From DASPJR01 sp035628505 (GTDB lineage Bacteria > Planctomycetota > SZUA-567 > H5-PLA8): a DNA stretch of 29,399 nt. The notes below the pieces were generated by a model, which saw nothing but the letters and a program-made list of their open reading frames with translations, searched no databases and was not told the DNA's origin. Where the stretch lies: the NCBI GenBank assembly GCA_035628505.1, contig DASPJR010000034.1, positions 1 to 29,399 of the forward strand, given 5' to 3'. Within the stretch, counting starts at the first letter, position 1. Every line of letters begins with the position of its first letter. Shown here piece by piece: positions 1 to 9,158 of the stretch. Both the position numbers and the translations under genes were made by a program.

Positions 1-50
1 ACGCGAAGCCTAGTTTGAAATGCTCGATTAGGCAGACGCCTTAAGATTAA

Positions 51-78
51 GAAAAAAGGGTGCGCAGGTGCCGCACCC
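51..78 (-). terminator. Intrinsic terminator of the phosphohexomutase gene
   Basis: A perfect 7-bp stem (58-64 with 72-78, GGGTGCG/CGCACCC) with a 7-nt loop is followed, reading the minus strand, by a run of six T at 52-57. It lies about 40 nt beyond the stop codon of the minus-strand gene ending at 117. Stem plus T-run in the correct orientation is the classic rho-independent form. Confidence 0.85.
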
Positions 79-116
79 TCCTTGCCGATCCTCTGCAACT
101 TAACGACGCGATTCGA

Positions 117-1460
117 TCAAACGCTGGTGATTAGCCTCGACACTTCCGCCTTCTTGGATTCGAGCTCATCCTTGCTGGTGAGGCTCTCCAGGTTCAGGCG
201 CACGACGGGCTCGGTGTTGCTCATGCGCAGGTTGAACCACCACGAGCCGAAGTCGATCGACACGCCGTCGACTTTACTGACGCTCTTGGCCGAGCTGCCG
301 TACTTGGATTCGGCGGCGCTGAGCACCTTCGCGGCATCGTGTACTTCGAAATTGATTTCGCCGCTGTGGTGATACCGGCTGAGCGGCGCGATGAGCTCGC
401 TGGCTTTCTTGTCGCTCTGGCTGAGCAGGCTTAAGACCAGGAAGAAAGCGGTCTCGCCCGAATCCGAATAGAAGAAGTCGTGGAAGTAATAGTGTCCGCT
501 CAGCTCCGCCGCCATCACGGCCTTCTCGCGGCGCAGGCCGGCTTTAATGTGACTGTGGCCAACGCGGCTCTCGAGGGGAACGCCGCCGGCAGCTTTGACG
601 GCATCGACGAGCGCTTTGGTGGCACGTACGTCATAGAACACTTTTGCGCCTTTGTTTTTCTTCAGGAGCACCTGCGCCATCAGCGCGCCGGCCAGGTCGC
701 CGGGGATCAGTCCGCCCTTTTCGTCCACGAATGCGACACGGTCGCCATCGCCGTCAAAGGCCACGCCGATGTCGCACTTCTTTTCGGTGACGGCCTTCTG
801 CAGATCGACCATGTTCTCCGCCTTCAGCGGATTGGCTTCGTGATTGGGGAAGCGGCCGTCGGGTTTGAAAAAGAGCGGCACGACTTTCAGCGGCAGGCCT
901 TTGAGCAGTTCGGGCAGGATGTCGCCCATCACACCGTTGCCTGTATCGATAGCGATCTTCAGCGGCTTCTTCAGGTCGGCGAATTTAAGGCAATGCTTGA
1001 TGTAACCGGCCCGCATGTTCTTCACGACCGTCTTGCCGCGCCTGGAACTCAGCGTGGGCGCATCCTTTTTGTAGAGGGCTTCGATGTCGCTGATGCCCGA
1101 ATCGTAGCTCATCGGCAGCGCGCCGCCGCGGGTCAGCTTGAAGCCATTGTACTGCGCGGGATTGTGGGAGGCGGTCACCTGCACGGCACCCTGCAGTGCT
1201 TTCCCCAGCGTGCCCGTGGCGAAGTAGGTCATCGGCGTCGGGTTCATGCCGAGGTCGATGCAGTCGCAGCCGGCGGCGTTGATGCCGGCCATCAACGCGG
1301 CGGCCATGTCCGGCGAGTGAATGCGCGCGTCACGGCCGACGGCGAGCGTCTTGCCTTTCAGGTATGCGGCCGTCGCCTTGCCGATCCGGTAGGCGTCGCC
1401 TGTCGTGAGTTGCTCGGGAACGGTACCACGAATGTCGTACGACTTGAAAATACCTGCCAT
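117..1460 (-). CDS. Phosphomannomutase/phosphoglucomutase
   Basis: An alpha-D-phosphohexomutase of 447 aa, the usual length for the bacterial AlgC/ManB-type enzyme. It should interconvert hexose-6-phosphate and hexose-1-phosphate in the cytoplasm, feeding nucleotide-sugar and polysaccharide synthesis. Visible landmarks in order: the phosphoserine loop TASHNP (residues 96-101, catalytic Ser98), the metal-binding loop DGDGDR (236-241), the sugar-binding ELSGH (319-323), and a C-terminal phosphate-binding stretch with SNTEPVVR. All four family signatures are intact. The start is supported by a purine-rich AGGGGGG-type ribosome-binding site about 10 nt upstream. The gene stands alone with its own terminator. 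Mannose versus glucose preference cannot be read from the sequence. Confidence 0.95.
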   Translation of the reverse strand: MAGIFKSYDIRGTVPEQLTTGDAYRIGKATAAYLKGKTLAVGRDARIHSPDMAAALMAGINAAGCDCIDLGMNPTPMTYFATGTLGKALQGAVQVTASHNPAQYNGFKLTRGGALPMSYDSGISDIEALYKKDAPTLSSRRGKTVVKNMRAGYIKHCLKFADLKKPLKIAIDTGNGVMGDILPELLKGLPLKVVPLFFKPDGRFPNHEANPLKAENMVDLQKAVTEKKCDIGVAFDGDGDRVAFVDEKGGLIPGDLAGALMAQVLLKKNKGAKVFYDVRATKALVDAVKAAGGVPLESRVGHSHIKAGLRREKAVMAAELSGHYYFHDFFYSDSGETAFFLVLSLLSQSDKKASELIAPLSRYHHSGEINFEVHDAAKVLSAAESKYGSSAKSVSKVDGVSIDFGSWWFNLRMSNTEPVVRLNLESLTSKDELESKKAEVSRLITSV

Positions 1461-1543
1461 GACTTCAGATCCCCCCTCTTTCTATCTGCGCTCTGCTAAT
1501 TCCCCACTAATTACTGCGTTCCTTGTACGAGTGTGGCTCTCTT

Positions 1544-1618
1544 GTGACGGGTGACGAGTGGCGGGTGACGGTGTCTTCGATGCTTGCGGCCCGTCACTCG
1601 CCACTCGCCACTCGTCAC
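1544..1618. repeat. Inverted pair of heptamer arrays (GTGRCGR units)
   Basis: The left arm 1544-1571 is four 7-bp units of the form GTGRCGR. The right arm 1591-1618 is four such units in reverse orientation. The arms match at 25 of 28 positions around a 19-nt spacer, so the transcript could fold into a long hairpin. It sits between two divergently transcribed genes (starts at 1460 and 1712), so it is not placed as a terminator for either. No open reading frame of interest is present in this 251-bp gap. Confidence 0.8.
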
Positions 1619-1711
1619 ATTTGCCGTCGCGCCCCTCTGCGCGTACACTCACTTGAGTCAGTAAACGCTACGAGCAATGCCAAATAAACGCAACTTAAAG
1701 AGGACGTTCTC

Positions 1712-2362
1712 GTGCCCGGCATCCAAACGCTTCAGATCACCTCCGACGACAACTACCAGGAGAATTGCTACGTGCTGTGGCTGGACGGCCGCAGCGACGC
1801 GGTCGTGTTCGATCCGGGCGACGCGGTCCCCTCGATTCGCGCGGCGCTCACTGAGAACAAGCTGACGATTGCAGCCTTTCTGCAGACGCACTGTCACTTC
1901 GACCACATCGCCGGACTCGGCCCGTTGAAAGAGCTTTTTCCCGCGGCGCCGATATACGTCCCCGAGCAGGAAGAATCCTGGCTCTCGCGTCCAACGCTGA
2001 ATCTCAGCTACTTCTGCGGAGGAGCGATTACGGCGCCGCCAGCAGACCATCTCGTGAAAGAGGAGGATCGCGTCGAAGTGGCCGGAATGAGCTTCCGCGC
2101 GATTCACGTTCCCGGGCATTCGCCGGGTTCGATGGTCTACTATGTCGAAAGTCCCGGAACGCCGCACGCGGTCGCCGGCGATACGCTCATGCGCAGCAGC
2201 ATCGGCCGCGGCGATCTTCCCGGCGGCGAAGGCGAGGAGGTTCTGGTCGAAAACATCCGTACGAAACTGTTCGTGCTGCCGGACGCAACGATTGTTCACC
2301 CAGGTCACGGCAACGAAACGACCATTGGGCGTGAGAAAGTGTCTAACCCGTTCTGCGATTAA
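1712..2362 (+). CDS. MBL-fold metallo-hydrolase (glyoxalase II-like)
   Basis: A 216-aa metallo-beta-lactamase-fold hydrolase. The metal-binding signature THCHFDH lies at residues 59-65, followed by a third-ligand region HVPGHSPGS, an Asp in VAGDTL and a final His in VHPGHG. This order is that of the small glyoxalase II/'YcbL-like' thioester hydrolases, so hydrolysis of S-D-lactoylglutathione or a similar thioester is the best family-level guess. There is no signal peptide, suggesting a cytoplasmic enzyme. The start is GTG at 1712, chosen because AAAGAGGA (1697-1704) lies 7 nt upstream. It is transcribed alone, divergent from the hexomutase. The exact substrate is unknown. Confidence 0.9.
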   Translation: MPGIQTLQITSDDNYQENCYVLWLDGRSDAVVFDPGDAVPSIRAALTENKLTIAAFLQTHCHFDHIAGLGPLKELFPAAPIYVPEQEESWLSRPTLNLSYFCGGAITAPPADHLVKEEDRVEVAGMSFRAIHVPGHSPGSMVYYVESPGTPHAVAGDTLMRSSIGRGDLPGGEGEEVLVENIRTKLFVLPDATIVHPGHGNETTIGREKVSNPFCD

Positions 2363-2368
2363 TGTGGA

Positions 2369-2384
2369 GCAAGCTTCAGCTTGC
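2369..2384. terminator. Short palindromic hairpin between convergent genes
   Basis: GCAAGC and GCTTGC (2369-2374, 2379-2384) form a perfect stem with a 4-nt loop just after the stop codon at 2362. It lies in the 88-bp gap between convergent genes. There is no strong T-run, so this may be a stem-type repeat rather than a true terminator. Confidence 0.4.
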
Positions 2385-2450
2385 GCCTAATTGTGTTGAG
2401 TCGTCTCCCATCCTGATTCGTGTATGCGCGCCTATAAGAATTCAAATCCA

Positions 2451-3398
2451 TTAATAACTCGTATACGACTTTTCAAGTTCGGGCCACCACTCGATAAGAG
2501 ATACGCCTGTGCTTGGTTCCTTCCCGTGGGCCTCGTATGCATGAAGACGAAGCCGCTCAAATTCATTGTAGAATTCGATATTTCCGCCCCAACCACCGAA
2601 CTCCATGTTTTTTGCAGCCCAGATTTGCGAAGTAACTTCGTACTCCTGTTCATTGGGAGTTTCCGGAATGCATTTCGCCATGCGTTGACGCCAGCCAGCG
2701 ACGCTCCTGACGGCGGCGTGCGCATTGTACTCCCGGCGGAAAAGCTCCCGATGCTTGCGCCACCACGATTCGGCATCATTACCGGCTGGATAATCTAAAA
2801 TTAACAGGCCCGTCAGTAACAGTCCCTGATGCACACGCATGAAATTTCGCTCATCGGTGAGGCATTTAAGTACCTGTGTTTGTGCCTCTTGCGATGGGAG
2901 CTTAGCCAGTACTGAGGAAAGCCAGTCTTTGTATGCCAATGAGCAAATATCCACGCGCTCGTTTCCATCGCGCCAACTTCCCAATCCAAACAATAGTGAG
3001 CGTATGGATGCGTGCTTCCAACGAGGCGGTCGCGGGCCAAGGCGGGCTTCAATCAATGCTGTATTAAAACCGGGCTTACCGAACAGCATGCCTGGGAAAA
3101 TCTCGACGCCGTGACGGCCACCGCTTAGATCTTGATAGTTGCTGCTTTCCGCAGGCACAAAGCACAAAAAATAAAAAATACCCAATCCGATGTAGAACAA
3201 TCGGCGTCCGCATCGGCTTTGGGAGAAGCCTGCAATCATCGTTATGATCACGGGAACGGTGAGTCCAATGGCCGCTGGCATATTTTGCGGAGTGCCGTAG
3301 ACGAGACCGATTAGTACGGTCATTAACGCACAAAATAGCAGACCGAGTAAGACACGGGCGAGTGGCGAAAGTGGGTCTCGTTCGGATGGCGAAGACAT
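2451..3398 (-). CDS. Unrecognised membrane protein
   Basis: A 315-aa protein I do not recognise. The N-terminal part holds about three hydrophobic segments: roughly residues 13-33, 40-57 (VPVIITMIAG region) and 66-82 (FYIGLGIFYFLCFV). A long soluble remainder of some 220 residues follows, rich in Trp, Arg and Glu, with repeated short helical-looking stretches. The N-terminus MSSPSERDPLSP is short and polar, so the protein is probably anchored in the inner membrane with a large C-terminal domain. Codon use and base composition look more AT-rich than in neighbouring genes (for example the A-run around 3168-3181), which could mean recent acquisition. It is downstream of, and 119 bp away from, the gene at 3518-5137. 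Confidence 0.7.
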   Translation of the reverse strand: MSSPSERDPLSPLARVLLGLLFCALMTVLIGLVYGTPQNMPAAIGLTVPVIITMIAGFSQSRCGRRLFYIGLGIFYFLCFVPAESSNYQDLSGGRHGVEIFPGMLFGKPGFNTALIEARLGPRPPRWKHASIRSLLFGLGSWRDGNERVDICSLAYKDWLSSVLAKLPSQEAQTQVLKCLTDERNFMRVHQGLLLTGLLILDYPAGNDAESWWRKHRELFRREYNAHAAVRSVAGWRQRMAKCIPETPNEQEYEVTSQIWAAKNMEFGGWGGNIEFYNEFERLRLHAYEAHGKEPSTGVSLIEWWPELEKSYTSY

Positions 3399-3458
3399 AA
3401 AACTCTCGAGACTGAGTGCTTAGTGTAGTTTACGATATTTCGCGAGATTTAGTTCACT

Positions 3459-3477
3459 CGCGAATTGAAAATTCGCG
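3459..3477. repeat. Perfect 8-bp inverted repeat
   Basis: CGCGAATT at 3459-3466 and AATTCGCG at 3470-3477 flank a 3-nt loop. It lies 41 nt beyond the stop of the minus-strand gene ending at 3518 and upstream of the start at 3398. There is no T-run on the minus strand, so it could be a weak terminator or an operator-like palindrome; I cannot decide. Confidence 0.45.
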
Positions 3478-3517
3478 TTACATAGGGTTGCCATTCCTGA
3501 CGCCTTGGCGTTTAACT

Positions 3518-5137
3518 TCAGTTCCCAGTCGTGTCCATCGGCCCCGTAAATCCGGGGCCGCCCGCGCCCACATAACCGAAGCTTGCGCCCGAGCTTTCGG
3601 GGCTTACCCAGAACGAATACAGCGCGCCAGCACGGAGCGTAAACTTGAAGCGGACAGGTTTTCCAGAAAAGTCCGCGAGGTCGGCGCGGCCGGCCCACTT
3701 CACGGGCAGCTTCGTGGCGTTTCCTTTTAGCGGCTCCGACGAGGCCAGCACGGCGCCTTTTTCATCAACCACCTCGACGCGCAATTCTCCCTGCGCCGCA
3801 TCGAGATTCACAAACAGGTGTTTGCCTTTAAACGTGAGCGGCCGCGTCGTCAGCGTGCCCGCTGTCTCACCGGCCTCCATGGAAGCGAAACCGTCACGGC
3901 GCAGCGTCGCCAGGCCCGTAACGCGGCGGCCTTCTGCATTCGTGCCTTTTGCGCCTCCGCGTCCGCTGACATAAAAGTAAAGCTGCTCGCCAACCACGAG
4001 GCATCCGCCGCCGACGGACTGGACGTTGGCATAGTTCCAGTCGCCAAAGTTCTCCGAAATCGGGCAGAAGGGCTGCCTGTCAGGTCGATGCCAGCTCCAG
4101 CCATCCCGGCTGAATCCCACTAACACTTCGTTGGGCTTCTGACGATCTTTCTGCTGGCCTCGCCAGATCGTGAACAGCCCAAGCAGAACGCTTTCGTAGG
4201 CCGTGGCATCGAGATTGTAGAGCTGACACGGAGTTTTGTAGCTCTCGCGCTGCGGGTCGGCCGAGTCCGCTCCGCACCACAACGGCGCTTCGCTTCCAGC
4301 CGACCATAGCGGACCGGTTTCGGGGTCTTTCACCTCCCAGTAACGGCGCAGGCGCGGCTGGCCCCAGCCCTGGCGCAGGCTATAAACCCACACATTGCGA
4401 AACGGGTTGAAGTAAACCGTCGAGCGGTCGCCGCATGAGCCGGTCAGCAGCGGCTTCTCCGTCCAGTGAATGCCGTCCGGTGAAAAAAACGTCGCAAGGC
4501 CCCATGTCCTCGGGACAGTGCTGCCGCCCGGGCATGAGCGGAACATTTTGAACCGTTTCTGCGGATCCTTGGCTTGATGGTCGAGCCAGATCGTCGACGA
4601 GTCACGCTTGCCGGTCTGAACAATATTCGTGCCGGGCTTCACGTCCAGGTTTGGTTTGTCCCACGTGATCCCATCGGCCGATGTTGCGTAGCACGTCGTC
4701 CACTCCTGGCCGGCCATGTACCACATCTTGAACAGCTTGTCGGCCGGGTCGTACCAGGCGCCGTCGCTGAAGGCCATTGCCATGCCGCTGCCGTCGCGCA
4801 TCTGTTCCCAGGGCTTGTCGGGCACCAGCACCGGGGTTTTGGGATGATACGTCGCGCGATGGTACTTGCGCTGCAGCGTTGTTTCAGCGATTAAAAAATC
4901 ATCGACAAACAGCTGGCGGCCGACATCGATGGGAATGAGCTCAGGCGGCTTGACAAGATACGCAGGCAGCTCGGGCGTCTGTGGAACTTTCCAATCTGTG
5001 GGAGGAAATTTCGCGGGCAGGCGGATGCCATTATAGAGCAACTCCCCGCGATCCTCAGCCGCACAGTTCAGCACAAAGAAGAGGAGCACTACGGCCACAC
5101 CCGTCATCGCAGGCATCCGTTCGTCGTTCGTCATCAT
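3518..5137 (-). CDS. Secreted beta-propeller glycosidase-like protein
   Basis: A 539-aa protein with an N-terminal signal sequence (hydrophobic core AVVLLFFVLN, likely cleavage near CAAED). The mature part begins with a proline-rich stretch and the phrase RQLFVDDFLI, which I associate with secreted PVC-group proteins annotated as glycoside-hydrolase-family proteins. The middle, with recurrent Trp-rich blades such as FSPDGIHWTEKP, VGFSRDGWSWHR and KMWYMAGQEW, fits a five-bladed beta-propeller of the GH32/GH43/GH130 type. A C-terminal beta-sandwich follows (about residues 420-520, LTFKGKHLFVNLDAAQGELRV region). Substrate and catalytic residues cannot be assigned by eye. Two adjacent ATG codons (5137, 5134) both fit a GAGG site upstream. 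It is divergent from the heme protein gene. Confidence 0.8.
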   Translation of the reverse strand: MMTNDERMPAMTGVAVVLLFFVLNCAAEDRGELLYNGIRLPAKFPPTDWKVPQTPELPAYLVKPPELIPIDVGRQLFVDDFLIAETTLQRKYHRATYHPKTPVLVPDKPWEQMRDGSGMAMAFSDGAWYDPADKLFKMWYMAGQEWTTCYATSADGITWDKPNLDVKPGTNIVQTGKRDSSTIWLDHQAKDPQKRFKMFRSCPGGSTVPRTWGLATFFSPDGIHWTEKPLLTGSCGDRSTVYFNPFRNVWVYSLRQGWGQPRLRRYWEVKDPETGPLWSAGSEAPLWCGADSADPQRESYKTPCQLYNLDATAYESVLLGLFTIWRGQQKDRQKPNEVLVGFSRDGWSWHRPDRQPFCPISENFGDWNYANVQSVGGGCLVVGEQLYFYVSGRGGAKGTNAEGRRVTGLATLRRDGFASMEAGETAGTLTTRPLTFKGKHLFVNLDAAQGELRVEVVDEKGAVLASSEPLKGNATKLPVKWAGRADLADFSGKPVRFKFTLRAGALYSFWVSPESSGASFGYVGAGGPGFTGPMDTTGN

Positions 5138-5295
5138 GATACCTCAGGATTAATCGCTCCTTATAAGTACCTACTGGAACGAATTCCGTTGAGCAACAAA
5201 TCCCATCTAGATCCCGCATCTGAAATCGCCAATCCGCAATAGTTCGCCGGTGTACTTACAAGCACTGCTGTTACGTTTTGTGATGGAGAAATTGC
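5138..5295. promoter_or_regulatory. Divergent promoter region
   Basis: This 158-bp gap separates two divergent genes for secreted proteins, so it must hold both promoters. GGAGA at 5285-5289 is the ribosome-binding site of the plus-strand gene; GAGG (reverse strand, near 5142-5145) serves the minus-strand gene. I cannot place the -35/-10 boxes with confidence. Confidence 0.5.
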
Positions 5296-8200
5296 ATGCG
5301 CTACGCCCTTGTTTCACTCGTTCTTGCCGCAGCAACGCTGGCCGCCGGGGAGTATCAGATTCCCAAGATGCCTGAAGGCCTTGAAGCCAAGCTGCTGATT
5401 AGCTCACCGCAGATCTCCGAAGTGGTCAGCTGCGCGGCTTCGGCGGACGGTCGGAAAGTATGGATCGGAATGCAGCATAGCGCGTGCGACAACGGCAAAT
5501 GGGGCGATGTGAAGATGCTCTATGACGCCGATGGCGATGGGACCTATGAACGCGTCACCATGTTTGCCACCGAAACCGGCGGCGGCCAGGGCATGCTGTG
5601 TCTCGACGACACTCTCTACCTGGTTCACTCGCCATATCTGACCAGCTACCGCGACTTGGACAATGACGGCGTCGCCGAAGAAAAGAAGCACCTGCTCGAA
5701 GGCCTGGGCCCGGCATTCAACGGCGGCCTGCATGATCATACGGTTTCTGGCGTTAACCCCGGCACCGACGGCTGGCTCTATATTTCTGTCGGTGACAAGG
5801 GCGTGGTGGCAACGAAAGGTACCGACGGCAAGCAGGTGCAGCTTTACGGCGGCGGCATCATTCGCGTGCGGCCGGACGGCACGGACGTTGAAGTCTATTG
5901 CGTCGGCCTGCGCAATACCATGGACGTCGGCATCGATCCCGAACTCAACGTTTTTATGCGCGACAACACCAACGACGGCGGTGGCTGGAATGTGCGCTCG
6001 ACACACATCTGGCAGACAGGCCAGTACGGCTACCCCAATCTCTACAAAAACTATGTCAGCGAGATGCTGCCGTGCATGGACGATCACGGCGGCGGTTCGC
6101 CTTGCGGATGCATTTTTTACAACGAGCCGGGCCTGCGCGAAGAAGACCGCGGCAAGCTGCTCTTTTGCGATTGGGGCCGCGCAATCGTGTATCGCTATGA
6201 CCTGGAGCGCAAAGGCGCGACGTATGTGATGAAGCAGAACGAATGGATCAAGAATCAGAATCCATTCCGGGCCGTCGATATTCAGCCGGACGCGGTCGGT
6301 AACGTGTACATCGCCGACTGGGGCCGTGGCGGCTGGGGCAAAGGCGCGCAGGCCGGCGCGATCCTGAAAGTCAGCGCGGCTGGGCACAAGAGTGGCGCGC
6401 TGCCGAAATTTAAAGAGCTCGATATCGATGGCCTCGTCAGCATTTTCAAGGGCCCGAGCCAGACGCAGCGGCTGCTTGCGCAGAAGGAGCTGCTCGCGCG
6501 CGGCGAAAAAGCACTTCCGGCGCTGCTGAAAATAATGGAAGGCGGAGAGGACATTCCGCGTATTCAGCGCGTCTTCGCGCTGTGGACCTACAAGCAGATC
6601 GCCAAAGAGAAGGCCGCCGAAGCGCTGCTTAAACTCGCCGAAAAACGTAAGGATTTCCGCGAGCAGGCTCTGCGCGCAGCGACCGACCGCATGAAAGAAA
6701 ACGCGGGCGTGCCCTATGAACCGTTCGTCAAAGCGCTGAAAGACGAAGACGCCTTCGTGCGCGGCCAGGCCGCTGTCAGCCTGGGCCGGCTCGGCGTTCC
6801 TCCTGAGACGGCAACGTGGGGATCGGAGAATTTCGTCGGGCCGCAGCCGGTGAAATATGGCGTTGAGGTGAAGAACAAAAAACAGATCGCCGAGGCACTC
6901 TGCCAAGCGCTTGGCGACAGTGAACTGCAGGTTCGGCACGTGGCCATGCGAGCTTTGCGGACGATGGGTGCTTACGAAGAGTGTCTTGCGACGGCGGAAA
7001 AGGGTTCGGATCTTGCCGCGGAGTTCGCGCTCGTGGCGCTGCGCGAAATCTATGTCGATGCGGCGGCCGACGGGCTGATCGCTCTCTATGGACGCGAAAA
7101 GCGCACGCCTCGCAAAGTCGAGATACTAAAGGCCATCGGGCGCCTCGCGAAAAAAGAGGATGTCTGGACCGGACACTGGTGGGGCACGCAGCCGAACACC
7201 GTCGGACCGTTCCAGAAGTTCGCAAGCTGGAGCAGCACCGAGAAACTAGTGAACGCCATCAAGCCGGCACTCAGCGAGAGCGACGAAATCGTTCTCGGAG
7301 CGCTCTGGGCGTTGAAGTGCATGCGCGACGAATCCAGCGTCGCCGAAATTCAGAAGCTGCTCGAGAAGGGCTCGCCGGCAGTCAAATCCGAAGCGCTGCA
7401 GGCGCTGCTGGCGACTCGTCCGCCGCAAGCCGTTCCGCTCTTCGGGAAGATGCTCGTCGACAGCACTGTCAGCGAGGCCGACCGCAAAGCGGCGCTCGAT
7501 GCGCTCGCCAAGATCAAGACTCCCGCGGCCGATGTGGCCATCGTCGAAGCGATTCCAAAACTGGAAGCCGAGTTCAAAGACCCGGCAAAGAAGTACGATA
7601 AGAACAGCGGCGTCCTGCCGCTCACGCGCAAGGCAATGGCAAACGTAAAGAGTGTCGAGACGGTCAACGCGCTGAAGGCCATCGTGACCAGCGCCGAAAG
7701 CGCTACCGAATCACGCACGGCCGCGGCTCAGGCGCTTTCAACCGTGCCTGGCAAGGAAGCGGCCGAAGCGCTCGGCTCGCTACTGAACGATCCGAACCCG
7801 GAGCTAGTTGCGCTCTCGCTGCGCAATGTCAATCCGAAGGGCACGCTCAAGCCGGCGAAGATTCGCGAATTCCTGAACAATCCCGATGCGAAAATCCAGG
7901 CCGCGGCGCTGATCGCACTGGGACGCATGAAAGACTTCGACTCGGCGGAACTGATTGCGACGAAGTTGAAGACCGTCAGTCTGCAGGCCGCGGCCGTCGA
8001 AGCGCTAAAGACGATGGGACCGGGCGGAAACGCAGCCCTGGTCGCCGACGTGATCGAGCGCATCCTCGCTGCTGTGGAGTCGGAGGAAATTGAAGAGACA
8101 AAAGTCGAGCAGCAGGCGGTTGCAGCCGCGCGGCTGTGGGCGGGATCGAATGACCTGACCGCCGAGATGAGTTCAAAAATCCAGGCGCGGCTCGGTTCAC

Positions 8201-9156
8201 AGGGCGGGGTGATCGCCACGTGGCACTTGATGGGTCCGGTCTTTGACAGCCAGGACAAATCGTTCGAGATCGTCTACGACATTGAAAAAGTCCCGCCGGA
8301 AGAACTGCCGAAGGCGACGATGAAAATCAAGGAGCAGACTTTTTCGTGGAAGGCGTTCACCTCCACCGATCCCAACGGCGTAATCTCCTTCAACCAGGTC
8401 TGGTCAGCAGACGGCTCGGGCGCCGCGTTCGCGTATTGTGAAGTCACCGCGCCGAAAGAAACGAAAGCGAAGCTGATTTGCGGCTCTGACGACAGTCTGA
8501 CCGTCTACGTCAACGGCGTGCGCGTGTGGAACAAGGATTACAACCGCGGGCTTAACCCCGATGCAGACACGATCGAGATGACGCTCAAGGAAGGAAAGAA
8601 TCTTATCCTGGTCAAAGTCTGCAATCACCAGGGCGGCTGGCAGCTCTGCGGCCGTATAGAGGGCCTCGCCAAGCGCGGCGGCAAACGCACACAGCAGCGA
8701 GAATCGCTGATTGCCGAAGCGATGACAAAGACCGGAAATCCCTCGAAGGGCGAAGCGCTGTTCAACGATGAGAAGCGTGCCGGATGCATTCGCTGCCACC
8801 AGGTCAATCACAAAGGTGGCAACATCGGGCCGGATTTGTCGAGCATCGGCGCGACGAAAGAACGCCGCTACTTGATCGATTCCGTGCTTGAGCCCAGCAA
8901 AGACATGGCGCAGGGATTCCAGCCGATGAAGATCACCTACACGAGCGGCAAAGTCGCATTCGGCGTGATTCTCAACGAGACGGGCGACACGTTTGAGCTC
9001 GCGACCGCCGACGCCAAGCGTGAGACAATCAAGAATGCCGACGTGAAATCGAAGACCCCGGTCGCGCAATCCGTCATGCCCGAAGGCCTGGTCGACAGCT
9101 TTACGCGAGAGGAGTTCGTGGATCTGGTCGCCTATCTCTTGTCTCTGAAGAAGTGA
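5296..9156 (+). CDS. Giant secreted PVC-type heme protein (propeller + HEAT + cytochrome c)
   Basis: A 1286-aa exported protein starting with a signal peptide (MRYALVSLVLAAATLAAGE). In order: a glucose-dehydrogenase/NHL-like beta-propeller (about 20-370) with D-rich loops such as DADGDG and DLDNDG; a long HEAT-repeat solenoid (about 380-960); a beta-sandwich resembling PA14 or a galactose-binding fold (about 972-1120, GSDDSLTVYVNGVRVW); and a C-terminal cytochrome c domain with CIRCH at 1164-1168 and a likely axial Met1261 in MPEGL. This is the PVC-type 'membrane-bound dehydrogenase' architecture, thought to oxidise sugars or alcohols in the periplasm and pass electrons to a single heme. The substrate is unknown. 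The start is supported by GGAGA 6 nt upstream. Transcription may end in the repeat segment that follows. Confidence 0.93.
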   Translation: MRYALVSLVLAAATLAAGEYQIPKMPEGLEAKLLISSPQISEVVSCAASADGRKVWIGMQHSACDNGKWGDVKMLYDADGDGTYERVTMFATETGGGQGMLCLDDTLYLVHSPYLTSYRDLDNDGVAEEKKHLLEGLGPAFNGGLHDHTVSGVNPGTDGWLYISVGDKGVVATKGTDGKQVQLYGGGIIRVRPDGTDVEVYCVGLRNTMDVGIDPELNVFMRDNTNDGGGWNVRSTHIWQTGQYGYPNLYKNYVSEMLPCMDDHGGGSPCGCIFYNEPGLREEDRGKLLFCDWGRAIVYRYDLERKGATYVMKQNEWIKNQNPFRAVDIQPDAVGNVYIADWGRGGWGKGAQAGAILKVSAAGHKSGALPKFKELDIDGLVSIFKGPSQTQRLLAQKELLARGEKALPALLKIMEGGEDIPRIQRVFALWTYKQIAKEKAAEALLKLAEKRKDFREQALRAATDRMKENAGVPYEPFVKALKDEDAFVRGQAAVSLGRLGVPPETATWGSENFVGPQPVKYGVEVKNKKQIAEALCQALGDSELQVRHVAMRALRTMGAYEECLATAEKGSDLAAEFALVALREIYVDAAADGLIALYGREKRTPRKVEILKAIGRLAKKEDVWTGHWWGTQPNTVGPFQKFASWSSTEKLVNAIKPALSESDEIVLGALWALKCMRDESSVAEIQKLLEKGSPAVKSEALQALLATRPPQAVPLFGKMLVDSTVSEADRKAALDALAKIKTPAADVAIVEAIPKLEAEFKDPAKKYDKNSGVLPLTRKAMANVKSVETVNALKAIVTSAESATESRTAAAQALSTVPGKEAAEALGSLLNDPNPELVALSLRNVNPKGTLKPAKIREFLNNPDAKIQAAALIALGRMKDFDSAELIATKLKTVSLQAAAVEALKTMGPGGNAALVADVIERILAAVESEEIEETKVEQQAVAAARLWAGSNDLTAEMSSKIQARLGSQGGVIATWHLMGPVFDSQDKSFEIVYDIEKVPPEELPKATMKIKEQTFSWKAFTSTDPNGVISFNQVWSADGSGAAFAYCEVTAPKETKAKLICGSDDSLTVYVNGVRVWNKDYNRGLNPDADTIEMTLKEGKNLILVKVCNHQGGWQLCGRIEGLAKRGGKRTQQRESLIAEAMTKTGNPSKGEALFNDEKRAGCIRCHQVNHKGGNIGPDLSSIGATKERRYLIDSVLEPSKDMAQGFQPMKITYTSGKVAFGVILNETGDTFELATADAKRETIKNADVKSKTPVAQSVMPEGLVDSFTREEFVDLVAYLLSLKK

Positions 9157-9158
9157 AG

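Noticed and set aside
480..1499. 339-aa plus-strand frame opposite the hexomutase
   Set aside because: It mirrors a gene with all four phosphohexomutase motifs; its own translation is His/Arg/Ala-rich with no domain. High GC in third positions opens such frames.
5404..6939. 511-aa minus-strand frame inside the heme protein gene
   Set aside because: It is antisense to the propeller and HEAT parts, with no signature motif or ribosome-binding site.
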